Below, in pieces: positions 5,108-12,087 of a stretch of DNA of 12,087 nucleotides. This DNA is from an uncultured Roseburia sp. Its GTDB lineage: Bacteria > Bacillota > Clostridia > Lachnospirales > Lachnospiraceae. The DNA lies in the NCBI GenBank assembly GCA_947384095.1, contig CANDFU010000021.1, positions 1-12,087 on the forward strand, given 5' to 3'. A program made the position numbers and the translations under genes. The notes beneath the pieces are model-generated. The model was not told where the DNA came from, searched no databases, and saw only the letters and a program-made list of their open reading frames with translations. Numbering within the stretch: the first letter of the stretch is position 1; each line of letters opens with the position of its first letter.

Positions 5108-8100
5108 ATGTATCGCAAAGTTGACACGAATCTGAATTTTGTTGACAGGGAAAAAGAGATCGAAAAGTTCTGGAAAGAGAATGATATTTTCAGAAAAAGC
5201 ATGGAAAGCCGGAGGAAAGGGGAGACATTTACCTTTTATGACGGACCGCCGACGGCGAACGGAAAGCCTCACATCGGCCATGTCGAGACGCGGACGATCA
5301 AGGATATGATACCGCGCTTTCAGACGATGAAGGGAAAGTTTGTTCCGCGCAAAGCGGGGTGGGATACGCATGGCCTCCCGGTTGAGCTGGAGGTGGAAAA
5401 GCTTCTGGGCCTCAATGGGAAAGATCAGATTGAAGCGTACGGCATGGAGCCTTTCATAAAAAAATGTAAGGAATCTGTGTGGAAATATAAAGGCATGTGG
5501 GAAGATTTTTCGGGCACAGTGGGCTTCTGGGCCGATATGGACGACCCGTATGTGACATATGACGATGACTTTATTGAATCCGAGTGGTGGGCGTTAAAGC
5601 AGATCTGGGACAAAAAACTTCTCTATAAAGGGTTTAAGATTGTTCCTTATTGCCCGCGCTGCGGGACGCCGCTCTCCAGCCAGGAGGTGGCGCAGGGATA
5701 CAAGACTGTAAAAGAGCGTTCCGCGATCGTGCGTTTTAAGGTAAAGGGCGAGGAAGCGCATTTTCTGGCGTGGACGACGACGCCGTGGACGCTGCCGTCG
5801 AATGTTGCGCTCTGTGTCAATCCGGACGAGACGTATTGTAAAGTCAGGGCGTCGGACGGATATACTTATTACATGGCCGAGGCGCTGCTGGATAAGGTCC
5901 TGGGGAAACCTGCACAGAACGCGAAAGACGGCGGAGAGGCGGAGGCGCCCTATGAAGTGCTTGAAACTTACCGCGGGCTGGATCTGGAGCGGATGGAGTA
6001 TGAACCGTTGTTTGATTTTGCGGACGAGGTGATTGCGAGGCAGCACAAAAAGGGGCATTATATCACCTGTGACTCTTATGTCACGATGACCGACGGTACC
6101 GGAATTGTCCATATCGCGCCCGCGTTCGGTGAGGATGACGCCAATGTCGGGAGAAAATATGATCTTCCCTTTGTACAGCTTGTGGACGGCAAGGGGGAGA
6201 TGACGGCCGAGACGGCGTATGCGGGTGTATTCGTAAAAAAGGCGGATCCGATGATCTTAAAAGATCTGGATGAAAAGGGGCTTTTGTTTGACGCGCCGAA
6301 GTTTGAGCATGATTATCCGCACTGCTGGCGATGCGATACGCCTCTGATCTACTATGCGAGAGAATCCTGGTTTATCAAAATGACTGCTGTGAAAACTGCG
6401 ATGATCCGCAACAACAACACGGTCAACTGGATTCCCGAATCCATCGGAAAAGGGCGTTTCGGGGACTGGCTCGAAAATATCCAGGACTGGGGGATTTCCC
6501 GCAACCGCTACTGGGGAACGCCCTTGAATATCTGGGAGTGCGGGGGCTGCGGCCGTCAGGAGGCGGTCGGGAGCCGGGCGGAGCTTGCGGAGCGCAGCGG
6601 CAGGCCCGACGCGGCGGGGACAGAGCTGCACCGCCCGTATATCGACGAAGTGACGTTTGTCTGCCCGGACTGCGGGAAGACGATGCGGCGTGTGCCGGAA
6701 GTGATCGACTGCTGGTTTGATTCCGGCGCGATGCCGTTCGCGCAGCACCACTATCCGTTTGAGAACCAGGACGTATTTAAAGAGCAGTTTCCGGCGCAGT
6801 TTATTTCCGAGGCGGTAGATCAGACGAGGGGATGGTTTTACTCGCTGATGGCGATCAGCACGCTGCTGTTTGACAGGGCGCCGTTTGAAAATGTCATCGT
6901 GCTCGGACACGTGCAGGACGAGAACGGGCAGAAGATGAGCAAGTCGAAGGGAAATGCCGTCGACCCGTTTGAAGCGCTTGAAACGTACGGGGCGGACGCA
7001 ATCCGGTGGTATTTTTATACGAGCTGCGCGCCCTGGCTGCCAAAGCGTTTCCACGGCAGGCTTGTGCAGGAGGGGCAGCGCAAGTTTATGGGCACGCTTT
7101 GGAACACGTATGCGTTTTTTGTGCTGTACGCGAATATCGACGGATTTAACGCGACAGAGCATACGCTGGAATACGATAAACTTTCCGTGATGGACCGCTG
7201 GCTCCTGTCGCGGTTAAATACGGTGATCGGCGAAGTGGACGCGGATCTTTCCGGCTACCGGATCCCGGAGGCGGCGCGCGCCATGGACGACTTTGTGGAT
7301 GATATGAGCAACTGGTATGTCAGAAGGAGCCGTGAGCGTTTCTGGGCCAGAGGAATGGAGCAGGATAAGATCAATGCATATATGACGCTCTATACGGCGC
7401 TGGTTTCCATCAGTAAATGCGCGGCGCCGATGATCCCGTTTATGACGGAAGACATCTATCAGAATCTGGTGCGTTCCGTGGATAAAAACGCGCCCGAGAG
7501 CATCCATCTGTGTGATTTTCCGGAGGCGGAAACGGCTTTTATCGACGCAGAGCTGGAGAAAAACATGGCCGAGGTGTTAAAGATCGTCGTGATGGCGCGG
7601 GCATGCCGGAACGAAGCCAATATCAAAAACCGTCAGCCGGTCGGGAACCTGTTTGTAAAGGCGCCCGCAGTCCTTCCGGATTTTTTTGTGAAGATCATCG
7701 AGGACGAGCTGAATGTCAAAAAGGTGAACTTTGCCGACGATGTCAGCGGCTATACCAGTTACAGCTTTAAACCGCAGCTTCGGACAGTCGGACCGAAATA
7801 CGGAAGATATTTAAAGGCGATCCAGGAGGCGCTGTCCGCGCTTGACGGAAATGCGGCGCTGGCGGAATTAAAACAGAACGGGGCGCTGACGCTGCCTGCC
7901 GTAAGCGACGAGATCCGTCTCGCGGAGGAGGACCTTCTGATCACGATGACGCAGAAAGAGGGCTATGTGACGGAGGGGGACAGTCACGTAACGGTTGTTC
8001 TGGATACCAGGCTTACGCCGGAGCTGGTGGAAGAGGGGTTTGTCCGTGAACTGATCAGCAAGATCCAGACCATGCGCAAAGAGGCGGGGTTTGAGGTGAC

Positions 8101-8287
8101 GGATCAGATTACGGTTTCCTATAAAGCGGACGGGAAGGTGACGGCCATTTTCGAAAAATACGGAGACGCAATCCGCTCCGATGTGCTGGGCGTTGCGATC
8201 GCAGGAGATGCTGCCCTGGGCTATACCAGGGAATGGAATATCAACGGTGAGAAGGTCCTTCTGGGCGTAAAAAAAGAAGAGGGCTGA
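5108..8287 (+). CDS. ileS: Isoleucyl-tRNA synthetase, type 2 (eukaryote-like)
   Basis: Charges tRNA-Ile with isoleucine in the cytoplasm. At 1059 residues it is longer than type 1 bacterial enzymes (about 920-940) and fits the type 2 class, as does GWDTHGLPVELEVEK (84-98). The Rossmann catalytic core has PPTANGKPHIGH with HIGH at 55-58 and KMSKS at 609-613. The CP1 editing domain shows TTTPWTLPSN (223-232) and DGTGIVHIAPAFGEDD (329-344). WGISRNRYWGTPL (461-473) and CWFDSG (535-540) are class Ia landmarks. Cysteine pairs C182/C185, C406/C409 and C478/C481 with C519/C522 suggest zinc sites. The C-terminal anticodon-binding part follows from about 690. GGAGG at 5097-5101 lies 6 bases before the ATG. 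Expression is controlled by the T-box leader upstream. Type 2 enzymes often tolerate mupirocin better than type 1; this is a family trait, not shown here. Confidence 0.97.
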   Translation: MYRKVDTNLNFVDREKEIEKFWKENDIFRKSMESRRKGETFTFYDGPPTANGKPHIGHVETRTIKDMIPRFQTMKGKFVPRKAGWDTHGLPVELEVEKLLGLNGKDQIEAYGMEPFIKKCKESVWKYKGMWEDFSGTVGFWADMDDPYVTYDDDFIESEWWALKQIWDKKLLYKGFKIVPYCPRCGTPLSSQEVAQGYKTVKERSAIVRFKVKGEEAHFLAWTTTPWTLPSNVALCVNPDETYCKVRASDGYTYYMAEALLDKVLGKPAQNAKDGGEAEAPYEVLETYRGLDLERMEYEPLFDFADEVIARQHKKGHYITCDSYVTMTDGTGIVHIAPAFGEDDANVGRKYDLPFVQLVDGKGEMTAETAYAGVFVKKADPMILKDLDEKGLLFDAPKFEHDYPHCWRCDTPLIYYARESWFIKMTAVKTAMIRNNNTVNWIPESIGKGRFGDWLENIQDWGISRNRYWGTPLNIWECGGCGRQEAVGSRAELAERSGRPDAAGTELHRPYIDEVTFVCPDCGKTMRRVPEVIDCWFDSGAMPFAQHHYPFENQDVFKEQFPAQFISEAVDQTRGWFYSLMAISTLLFDRAPFENVIVLGHVQDENGQKMSKSKGNAVDPFEALETYGADAIRWYFYTSCAPWLPKRFHGRLVQEGQRKFMGTLWNTYAFFVLYANIDGFNATEHTLEYDKLSVMDRWLLSRLNTVIGEVDADLSGYRIPEAARAMDDFVDDMSNWYVRRSRERFWARGMEQDKINAYMTLYTALVSISKCAAPMIPFMTEDIYQNLVRSVDKNAPESIHLCDFPEAETAFIDAELEKNMAEVLKIVVMARACRNEANIKNRQPVGNLFVKAPAVLPDFFVKIIEDELNVKKVNFADDVSGYTSYSFKPQLRTVGPKYGRYLKAIQEALSALDGNAALAELKQNGALTLPAVSDEIRLAEEDLLITMTQKEGYVTEGDSHVTVVLDTRLTPELVEEGFVRELISKIQTMRKEAGFEVTDQITVSYKADGKVTAIFEKYGDAIRSDVLGVAIAGDAALGYTREWNINGEKVLLGVKKEEG

Positions 8288-8388
8288 CCTGAAAAAGACT
8301 GATTTTTTTAAACCTGGAATGCAGGCGTCTTTCGGCGTGGTTTTCCGGAGGGATGGAACAGGAAAAATATATGGATATGGAGGAGAAG

Positions 8389-10857
8389 ATGAGTAAAAAC
8401 AGTTTCAGCAAAGAGGCGTTTATCGAGGATGTGCGGGAGAATGTGAAAAATCTTTCCCGCAAGACGTTGGAAGAGGCGAGCCAGCAGGAGATTTTCCAGG
8501 CGGTTTCATACGCCGTCAAGGATAAGATTATCGACAGCTGGCTGGCGACCCGTAAGACCTTCGAGAAAGAAGACCCGAAAATGCTCTACTACATGTCGAT
8601 GGAGTTTCTGATGGGACGTGCGCTCGGGAATAACCTTATCAATTTAAAGGAATCACAGGAGGTCAGAGAAGCACTGGAGGAGATCGGGCTGAACCTGGAT
8701 ATCATCGAAGACCAGGAGCCGGATCCGGCGCTTGGAAACGGGGGCTTAGGGCGCCTTGCAGCCTGCTTTATGGAAAGCCTCGCGACGCTGGGATACGCGG
8801 CTTACGGCTGCGGGATCCGCTATCGTTACGGGATGTTTAAACAGAAAATCAAGGACGGATTTCAGATCGAGGCGCCGGATAACTGGCTGAAGAACGGCTA
8901 TCCGTTTGAGCTGCGCAGGCCGGAATATACCTACGAGGTAAAATTCGGCGGTTATGTGCGCGCGGAGCACATGCCGGACGGGAAAACCCGTTTTGTGCAG
9001 GAGGGATACCAGTCCGTCATCGCAGTGCCGTATGACATGCCGATCATCGGTTACGGAAACAATGTCGTAAATACGCTGATGATCTGGGACGCCGAGCCCA
9101 AGGAGGAGTTCGAGCTTCTCTCATTTGACAAAGGCGATTACAAAAAGGCAGTGGAGCAGGAGAATCTGGCGCGCAATCTCGTCGAAGTCCTCTATCCGAA
9201 CGACAATCACGTGGCAGGAAAAGAGCTGCGCTTAAAACAGCAGTACTTTTTTGTGTCTGCCAGCGTACAGCGTGCGCTCGGCCGCTATAAGAGTATGCAC
9301 GACGATATTTATAAGCTTCCCGAGAAGGTGGTATTCCAGCTCAACGACACGCATCCGACGGTGACGGTCGCGGAGCTGATGCGTATTCTGCTTGACGAGG
9401 AGGGGTTAAGCTGGGAGGATGCATGGGAGATCACGTCGAAAACCTGTGCCTATACGAACCACACGATTATGGCGGAGGCATTGGAAAAATGGCCCATTGA
9501 GATTTTCTCAAGACTGCTTCCGCGTATTTATCAGATTATCGAGGAGATCAACCGCCGCTTTATCCTGCAGATTCAGGCAAGTTTTCCGGGGGACAACGGG
9601 AAGATTGCGCGGATGGCGATTATCTACGACGGACAGGTGAAGATGGCGCACCTTGCGATTGCGGCTGGGTATTCGGTCAACGGCGTGGCAAGGCTTCACA
9701 CGGAAATTTTAAAGAACGAGCAGCTTCACGATTTCTATGAGCTGTTCCCGCGAAAATTCAACAACAAGACGAACGGTATCACACAGCGCCGTTTCCTGCT
9801 GCACGGCAATCCGCTGCTCGCGGACTGGGTGACAGAGCACATCGGCGACGACTGGATTACGGACCTGCCGCATCTTGAGAAGCTCGCGATCTACGCGGAC
9901 GATAAAAAGGCACAGCAGGAATTTATGAATATCAAGTACCGCAACAAAGTGCGTCTGGCAAAGTATATCAAAGAGCACAACGGGATCGAGGTGGACCCGC
10001 GTTCCATTTTTGACGTGCAGGTGAAGAGGCTTCACGAATATAAACGCCAGCTGTTAAATATACTCCATATTATGTACCTCTACAATGAGCTGAAGGAGCA
10101 TCCGGAGATGGAGTTTTATCCGCGTACGTTTATTTTCGGCGCGAAGGCGGCAGCGGGCTATAAGATTGCAAAGCTCACGATCAAGCTGATCAACAGCGTG
10201 GCGGAGGTTGTCAACAATGACCGCAGCATCGGCGGAAAAATCAAGGTCGTTTTTATTGAGGATTACCGCGTTTCAAACGCAGAGTGGATTTTTGCGGCGG
10301 CGGATGTCAGCGAGCAGATTTCAACGGCCAGCAAGGAGGCGTCCGGAACCGGAAACATGAAGTTTATGTTAAACGGGGCGATCACGCTGGGCACGATGGA
10401 CGGCGCGAACGTGGAGATTGTCGAGGAAGTCGGGGAGGAGAATGCGTTTATCTTTGGCATGAGCTCCGACGAGGTGATTGCTCATGAGCGCAACCGTGAC
10501 TACGACCCGATGCAGATATTTAACAGCGATCAGGACATCCGCAAAGTACTGATGCAGCTGATCAACGGTTTTTATTCGCCGAGTAATCCGGATCTGTTCC
10601 GCGAGCTTTACAATTCCCTGCTCAATACACAGAGCACGCGGTATGCAGACACTTATTTTAATCTGAAAGATTTCCGTGCATATGCGGAAGCGCAGAAACG
10701 GGTGGAAGCGTATTATAAAGACGAGGCGGCCTGGGCGAAGAGTGCGATTTTAAATGTCGCGCATTCCGGAAAGTTTTCTTCGGACCGCACTATTCAGGAG
10801 TATGTGGACGATATCTGGCATCTGGATAAAGTTGTGGTTGATATGCCGGCGGAGTGA
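8389..10857 (+). CDS. glgP: Glycogen/starch (alpha-glucan) phosphorylase
   Basis: Cytoplasmic PLP enzyme that releases glucose 1-phosphate from alpha-1,4-glucan ends (GT35 family). From the ATG at 8389 it is 822 residues, normal for the family. Landmarks, numbered from this start: GNGGLGRLAACFMESLATLG (116-135), QLNDTHPTV (317-325), DVQVKRLHEYKRQ (542-554), and the PLP site EASGTGNMKFMLNGA (650-664) with the Schiff-base lysine at K658. The start at 8389 is chosen because GGAGG at 8379-8383 lies 5 bases before it. An in-frame ATG at 8353 would add 12 residues (MEQEKYMDMEEK), but its GGAGGG touches the codon with almost no spacer. It lies 101 bases after ileS with no clear promoter or terminator between them. 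Other glycogen genes are not in view. Confidence 0.96.
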   Translation: MSKNSFSKEAFIEDVRENVKNLSRKTLEEASQQEIFQAVSYAVKDKIIDSWLATRKTFEKEDPKMLYYMSMEFLMGRALGNNLINLKESQEVREALEEIGLNLDIIEDQEPDPALGNGGLGRLAACFMESLATLGYAAYGCGIRYRYGMFKQKIKDGFQIEAPDNWLKNGYPFELRRPEYTYEVKFGGYVRAEHMPDGKTRFVQEGYQSVIAVPYDMPIIGYGNNVVNTLMIWDAEPKEEFELLSFDKGDYKKAVEQENLARNLVEVLYPNDNHVAGKELRLKQQYFFVSASVQRALGRYKSMHDDIYKLPEKVVFQLNDTHPTVTVAELMRILLDEEGLSWEDAWEITSKTCAYTNHTIMAEALEKWPIEIFSRLLPRIYQIIEEINRRFILQIQASFPGDNGKIARMAIIYDGQVKMAHLAIAAGYSVNGVARLHTEILKNEQLHDFYELFPRKFNNKTNGITQRRFLLHGNPLLADWVTEHIGDDWITDLPHLEKLAIYADDKKAQQEFMNIKYRNKVRLAKYIKEHNGIEVDPRSIFDVQVKRLHEYKRQLLNILHIMYLYNELKEHPEMEFYPRTFIFGAKAAAGYKIAKLTIKLINSVAEVVNNDRSIGGKIKVVFIEDYRVSNAEWIFAAADVSEQISTASKEASGTGNMKFMLNGAITLGTMDGANVEIVEEVGEENAFIFGMSSDEVIAHERNRDYDPMQIFNSDQDIRKVLMQLINGFYSPSNPDLFRELYNSLLNTQSTRYADTYFNLKDFRAYAEAQKRVEAYYKDEAAWAKSAILNVAHSGKFSSDRTIQEYVDDIWHLDKVVVDMPAE

Positions 10858-10890
10858 TTTTTCACGATATTTGTATGGAGGGATCGGATC

Positions 10891-11262
10891 ATGAATGCAG
10901 AGTTAAAAAGGCAGCTCGAGGAGTGTGGAGCCGACGTCGATATGACGGTTAAGCGTTTTATGGGAAACGAGGCGCTGTATCTGAAGTTTCTCGGAAAATT
11001 TCTGGACGACAAGAATTTTGAAGGGCTGAAAGAAACAATACCGGACGGCCGGTATGAGGAGGCATTCCGGTACGCGCACACGTTAAAAGGCGTGGCGGTA
11101 AACTTAGGGATCAATCCGGTTCATGATCTTGCGGATAAAATTGTAGAGGCCCTGCGCAACAAGGCGCCGGAGGAAGTGGATTCCGAAAAGGTAGGGGGCC
11201 TTCTGGCACAGCTTGAGACGGATTACACAAAGGTCTGTGAGATTATTAAGGAAAACAGGTAG
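10891..11262 (+). CDS. Stand-alone Hpt (histidine phosphotransfer) protein
   Basis: A 123-residue, probably all-helical protein consisting of one Hpt domain. The site AHTLKGVAVNLG (62-73) contains the phospho-accepting H63 followed by the usual LKG and NLG pattern of the four-helix bundle. No kinase, receiver or membrane segment is present, so it would shuttle phosphate between a hybrid kinase encoded elsewhere and a response regulator. GGAGG at 10877-10881 lies 9 bases before the ATG. It begins 33 bases after glgP, suggesting co-transcription, and a receiver-domain protein starts 90 bases downstream, a plausible partner. The N terminus (MNAELKRQLEECGADVDMTVKRFMGNEALYLKFL, residues 1-34 in outline) resembles the first helices of Hpt domains that follow receiver modules. 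Confidence 0.9.
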   Translation: MNAELKRQLEECGADVDMTVKRFMGNEALYLKFLGKFLDDKNFEGLKETIPDGRYEEAFRYAHTLKGVAVNLGINPVHDLADKIVEALRNKAPEEVDSEKVGGLLAQLETDYTKVCEIIKENR

Positions 11263-11282
11263 GATCCATGGCGAGAAGCCAC

Positions 11283-11316
11283 TTGACGCATGCAGGGAAA
11301 AATGTTAATTTAATAT
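11283..11316 (+). promoter_or_regulatory. Weak candidate promoter before the response regulator gene
   Basis: TTGACG at 11283-11288 (5 of 6) is followed by an AT-rich stretch at 11303-11323. No hexamer there is a good -10 at 16-18 bases: TAATTT at 11306-11311 has the right spacing but a poor match, and TAATAT at 11311-11316 matches better but is 22 bases away. The 90-base gap and the -35-like element suggest separate initiation; this remains weak. Confidence 0.3.
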
Positions 11317-11352
11317 AGAATATGTCAGGGGTGCTACCAAGGAGAGTTAAGA

Positions 11353-12087
11353 ATGGAAAAACAGAAGCTTTTGATTGTTGACGACGAAGAAATAAACAGA
11401 GCAATCCTCAGCGAGATCTTTCAGAATGAGTATCAGATTCTGGAGGCGGATAACGGGCAGGATGCCGCACGGCTGATCAAGGAGAATAAGGATCTCGTTC
11501 TGGTCCTGCTGGATGTGATTATGCCAAAGATGGACGGATTCGGTGTTCTGGATTATATGAGGGGGCAGAATCTGTTGGATCGTCTTCCCGTCATTCTGAT
11601 TACGAGCCAGAAGGTGGATGAGAGTGATGACAGGGCCTACTCCTATGGTGTTGCGGATGTAATGCACAAGCCGTTTTATCCCCAGATTGTCAAGCGGAGA
11701 AGCCGCAATATTATAGAACTTTATCAGAATAAGCACAACATGGAGGTAAAGCTTAAGGAGCAGAGAAAGAAGATACTGGCGCAGGAGAAGGAGATCCTGG
11801 AGAGCAATGAGTACATGATCGAGACGCTCAGCACGGTTGTGGAATTCCGGGATCTGGAGACGGGGGATCATGTCAGGCGGATCAAGTACTTTACAAGGGT
11901 GATGCTGAAGTATCTGGCAAAGTACTTCCCGAAGTACGGCATGACGCCCGAGCGGATCGACGCGATCGCCAGGGCTTCGGCGCTGCATGACGTCGGAAAG
12001 ATCGGCATTCCGGATGCGATCCTCCTGAAACCGGGACGTCTGACAGAGGAAGAGTTTGAAGTTATGAAGACGCACACGACCATAGGC
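11353..12087 (+). CDS. Response regulator, receiver plus HD-GYP domain (3' end cut by window)
   Basis: The visible 245 residues run off the window without a stop. Residues 1-120 are a receiver domain: acidic pair D10-D11 (LIVDDEE), phospho-acceptor D54 in LLDVIMPKMDG, T84 in ILITSQ, and K106 in MHKPFYP. A charged helical linker, probably coiled coil, spans about 125-160. An HD-GYP domain begins near 160: TGDHVRR with H173, ALHDVGKIGIPD with the metal-binding H212-D213, and MKTHTTIG with H241. The GYP motif that names the family lies beyond the end. Such proteins hydrolyse cyclic di-GMP under control of receiver phosphorylation; activity cannot be judged until the rest is seen. AAGGAG at 11339-11344 lies 8 bases before the ATG. 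The Hpt gene 90 bases upstream is the likely phosphodonor or a competing acceptor. Confidence 0.92.
   Translation, partial: MEKQKLLIVDDEEINRAILSEIFQNEYQILEADNGQDAARLIKENKDLVLVLLDVIMPKMDGFGVLDYMRGQNLLDRLPVILITSQKVDESDDRAYSYGVADVMHKPFYPQIVKRRSRNIIELYQNKHNMEVKLKEQRKKILAQEKEILESNEYMIETLSTVVEFRDLETGDHVRRIKYFTRVMLKYLAKYFPKYGMTPERIDAIARASALHDVGKIGIPDAILLKPGRLTEEEFEVMKTHTTIG

Noticed and set aside
6257..7162. Reverse-strand open frame of 301 codons inside ileS
   Set aside because: It lies antisense to the conserved IleRS core including KMSKS; Arg/His-rich, motif-free translation without a ribosome binding site.
8288..8388. Possible terminator or promoter between ileS and glgP
   Set aside because: Only a weak AAAGAC/GTCTTT pairing with a long loop and a T run not placed after a stem; no convincing -35/-10 pair.

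Overview
The window looks like the start of a contig from a low-oxygen Firmicute, most probably a Clostridia/Lachnospiraceae-type gut anaerobe. This is inferred from gene content and style: a rubredoxin plus flavodiiron protein pair, a tRNA-sensing T-box leader in front of ileS, a eukaryote-like (type 2) isoleucyl-tRNA synthetase, GGAGG-type ribosome binding sites before almost every gene, and a clostridial lipoprotein signal. All genes lie on the + strand. The first 45 bases are not genomic: they match the Illumina P7/index/Read 2 adapter, so genomic sequence begins at base 46.

Left part (46-2100): rubredoxin, the flavodiiron O2/NO reductase FprA, and a short MreB-like orphan domain lie 3 to 13 bases apart and end at a strong hairpin. 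Rubredoxin would pass electrons to FprA for oxygen or nitric oxide reduction. The third gene is the oddest in the window: it resembles only the N-terminal part of MreB and lacks the nucleotide-binding loops.

Middle (2113-4626): an extended -10 promoter drives a lipoprotein of unknown function with two similar segments. It is followed by a large inverted repeat, then a two-gene unit of a HAD hydrolase and a DHH/DHHA1 phosphoesterase.

Right (4646-12087): a near-consensus promoter, a 300-base T-box riboswitch with isoleucine specifier and tRNA acceptor-end match, and ileS. Then come glycogen phosphorylase, a stand-alone Hpt phosphotransfer protein, and a response regulator with a receiver and an HD-GYP domain that is cut by the window end. 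The last two look like parts of a phosphorelay ending in cyclic-di-GMP turnover; no histidine kinase is in view.

Most of the window is housekeeping. I see no insertion sequence, CRISPR array, tRNA, rRNA or defence island. The observations most worth following are the MreB-like fragment, the unusual T-box bulge, the duplicated lipoprotein and the adapter remnant.
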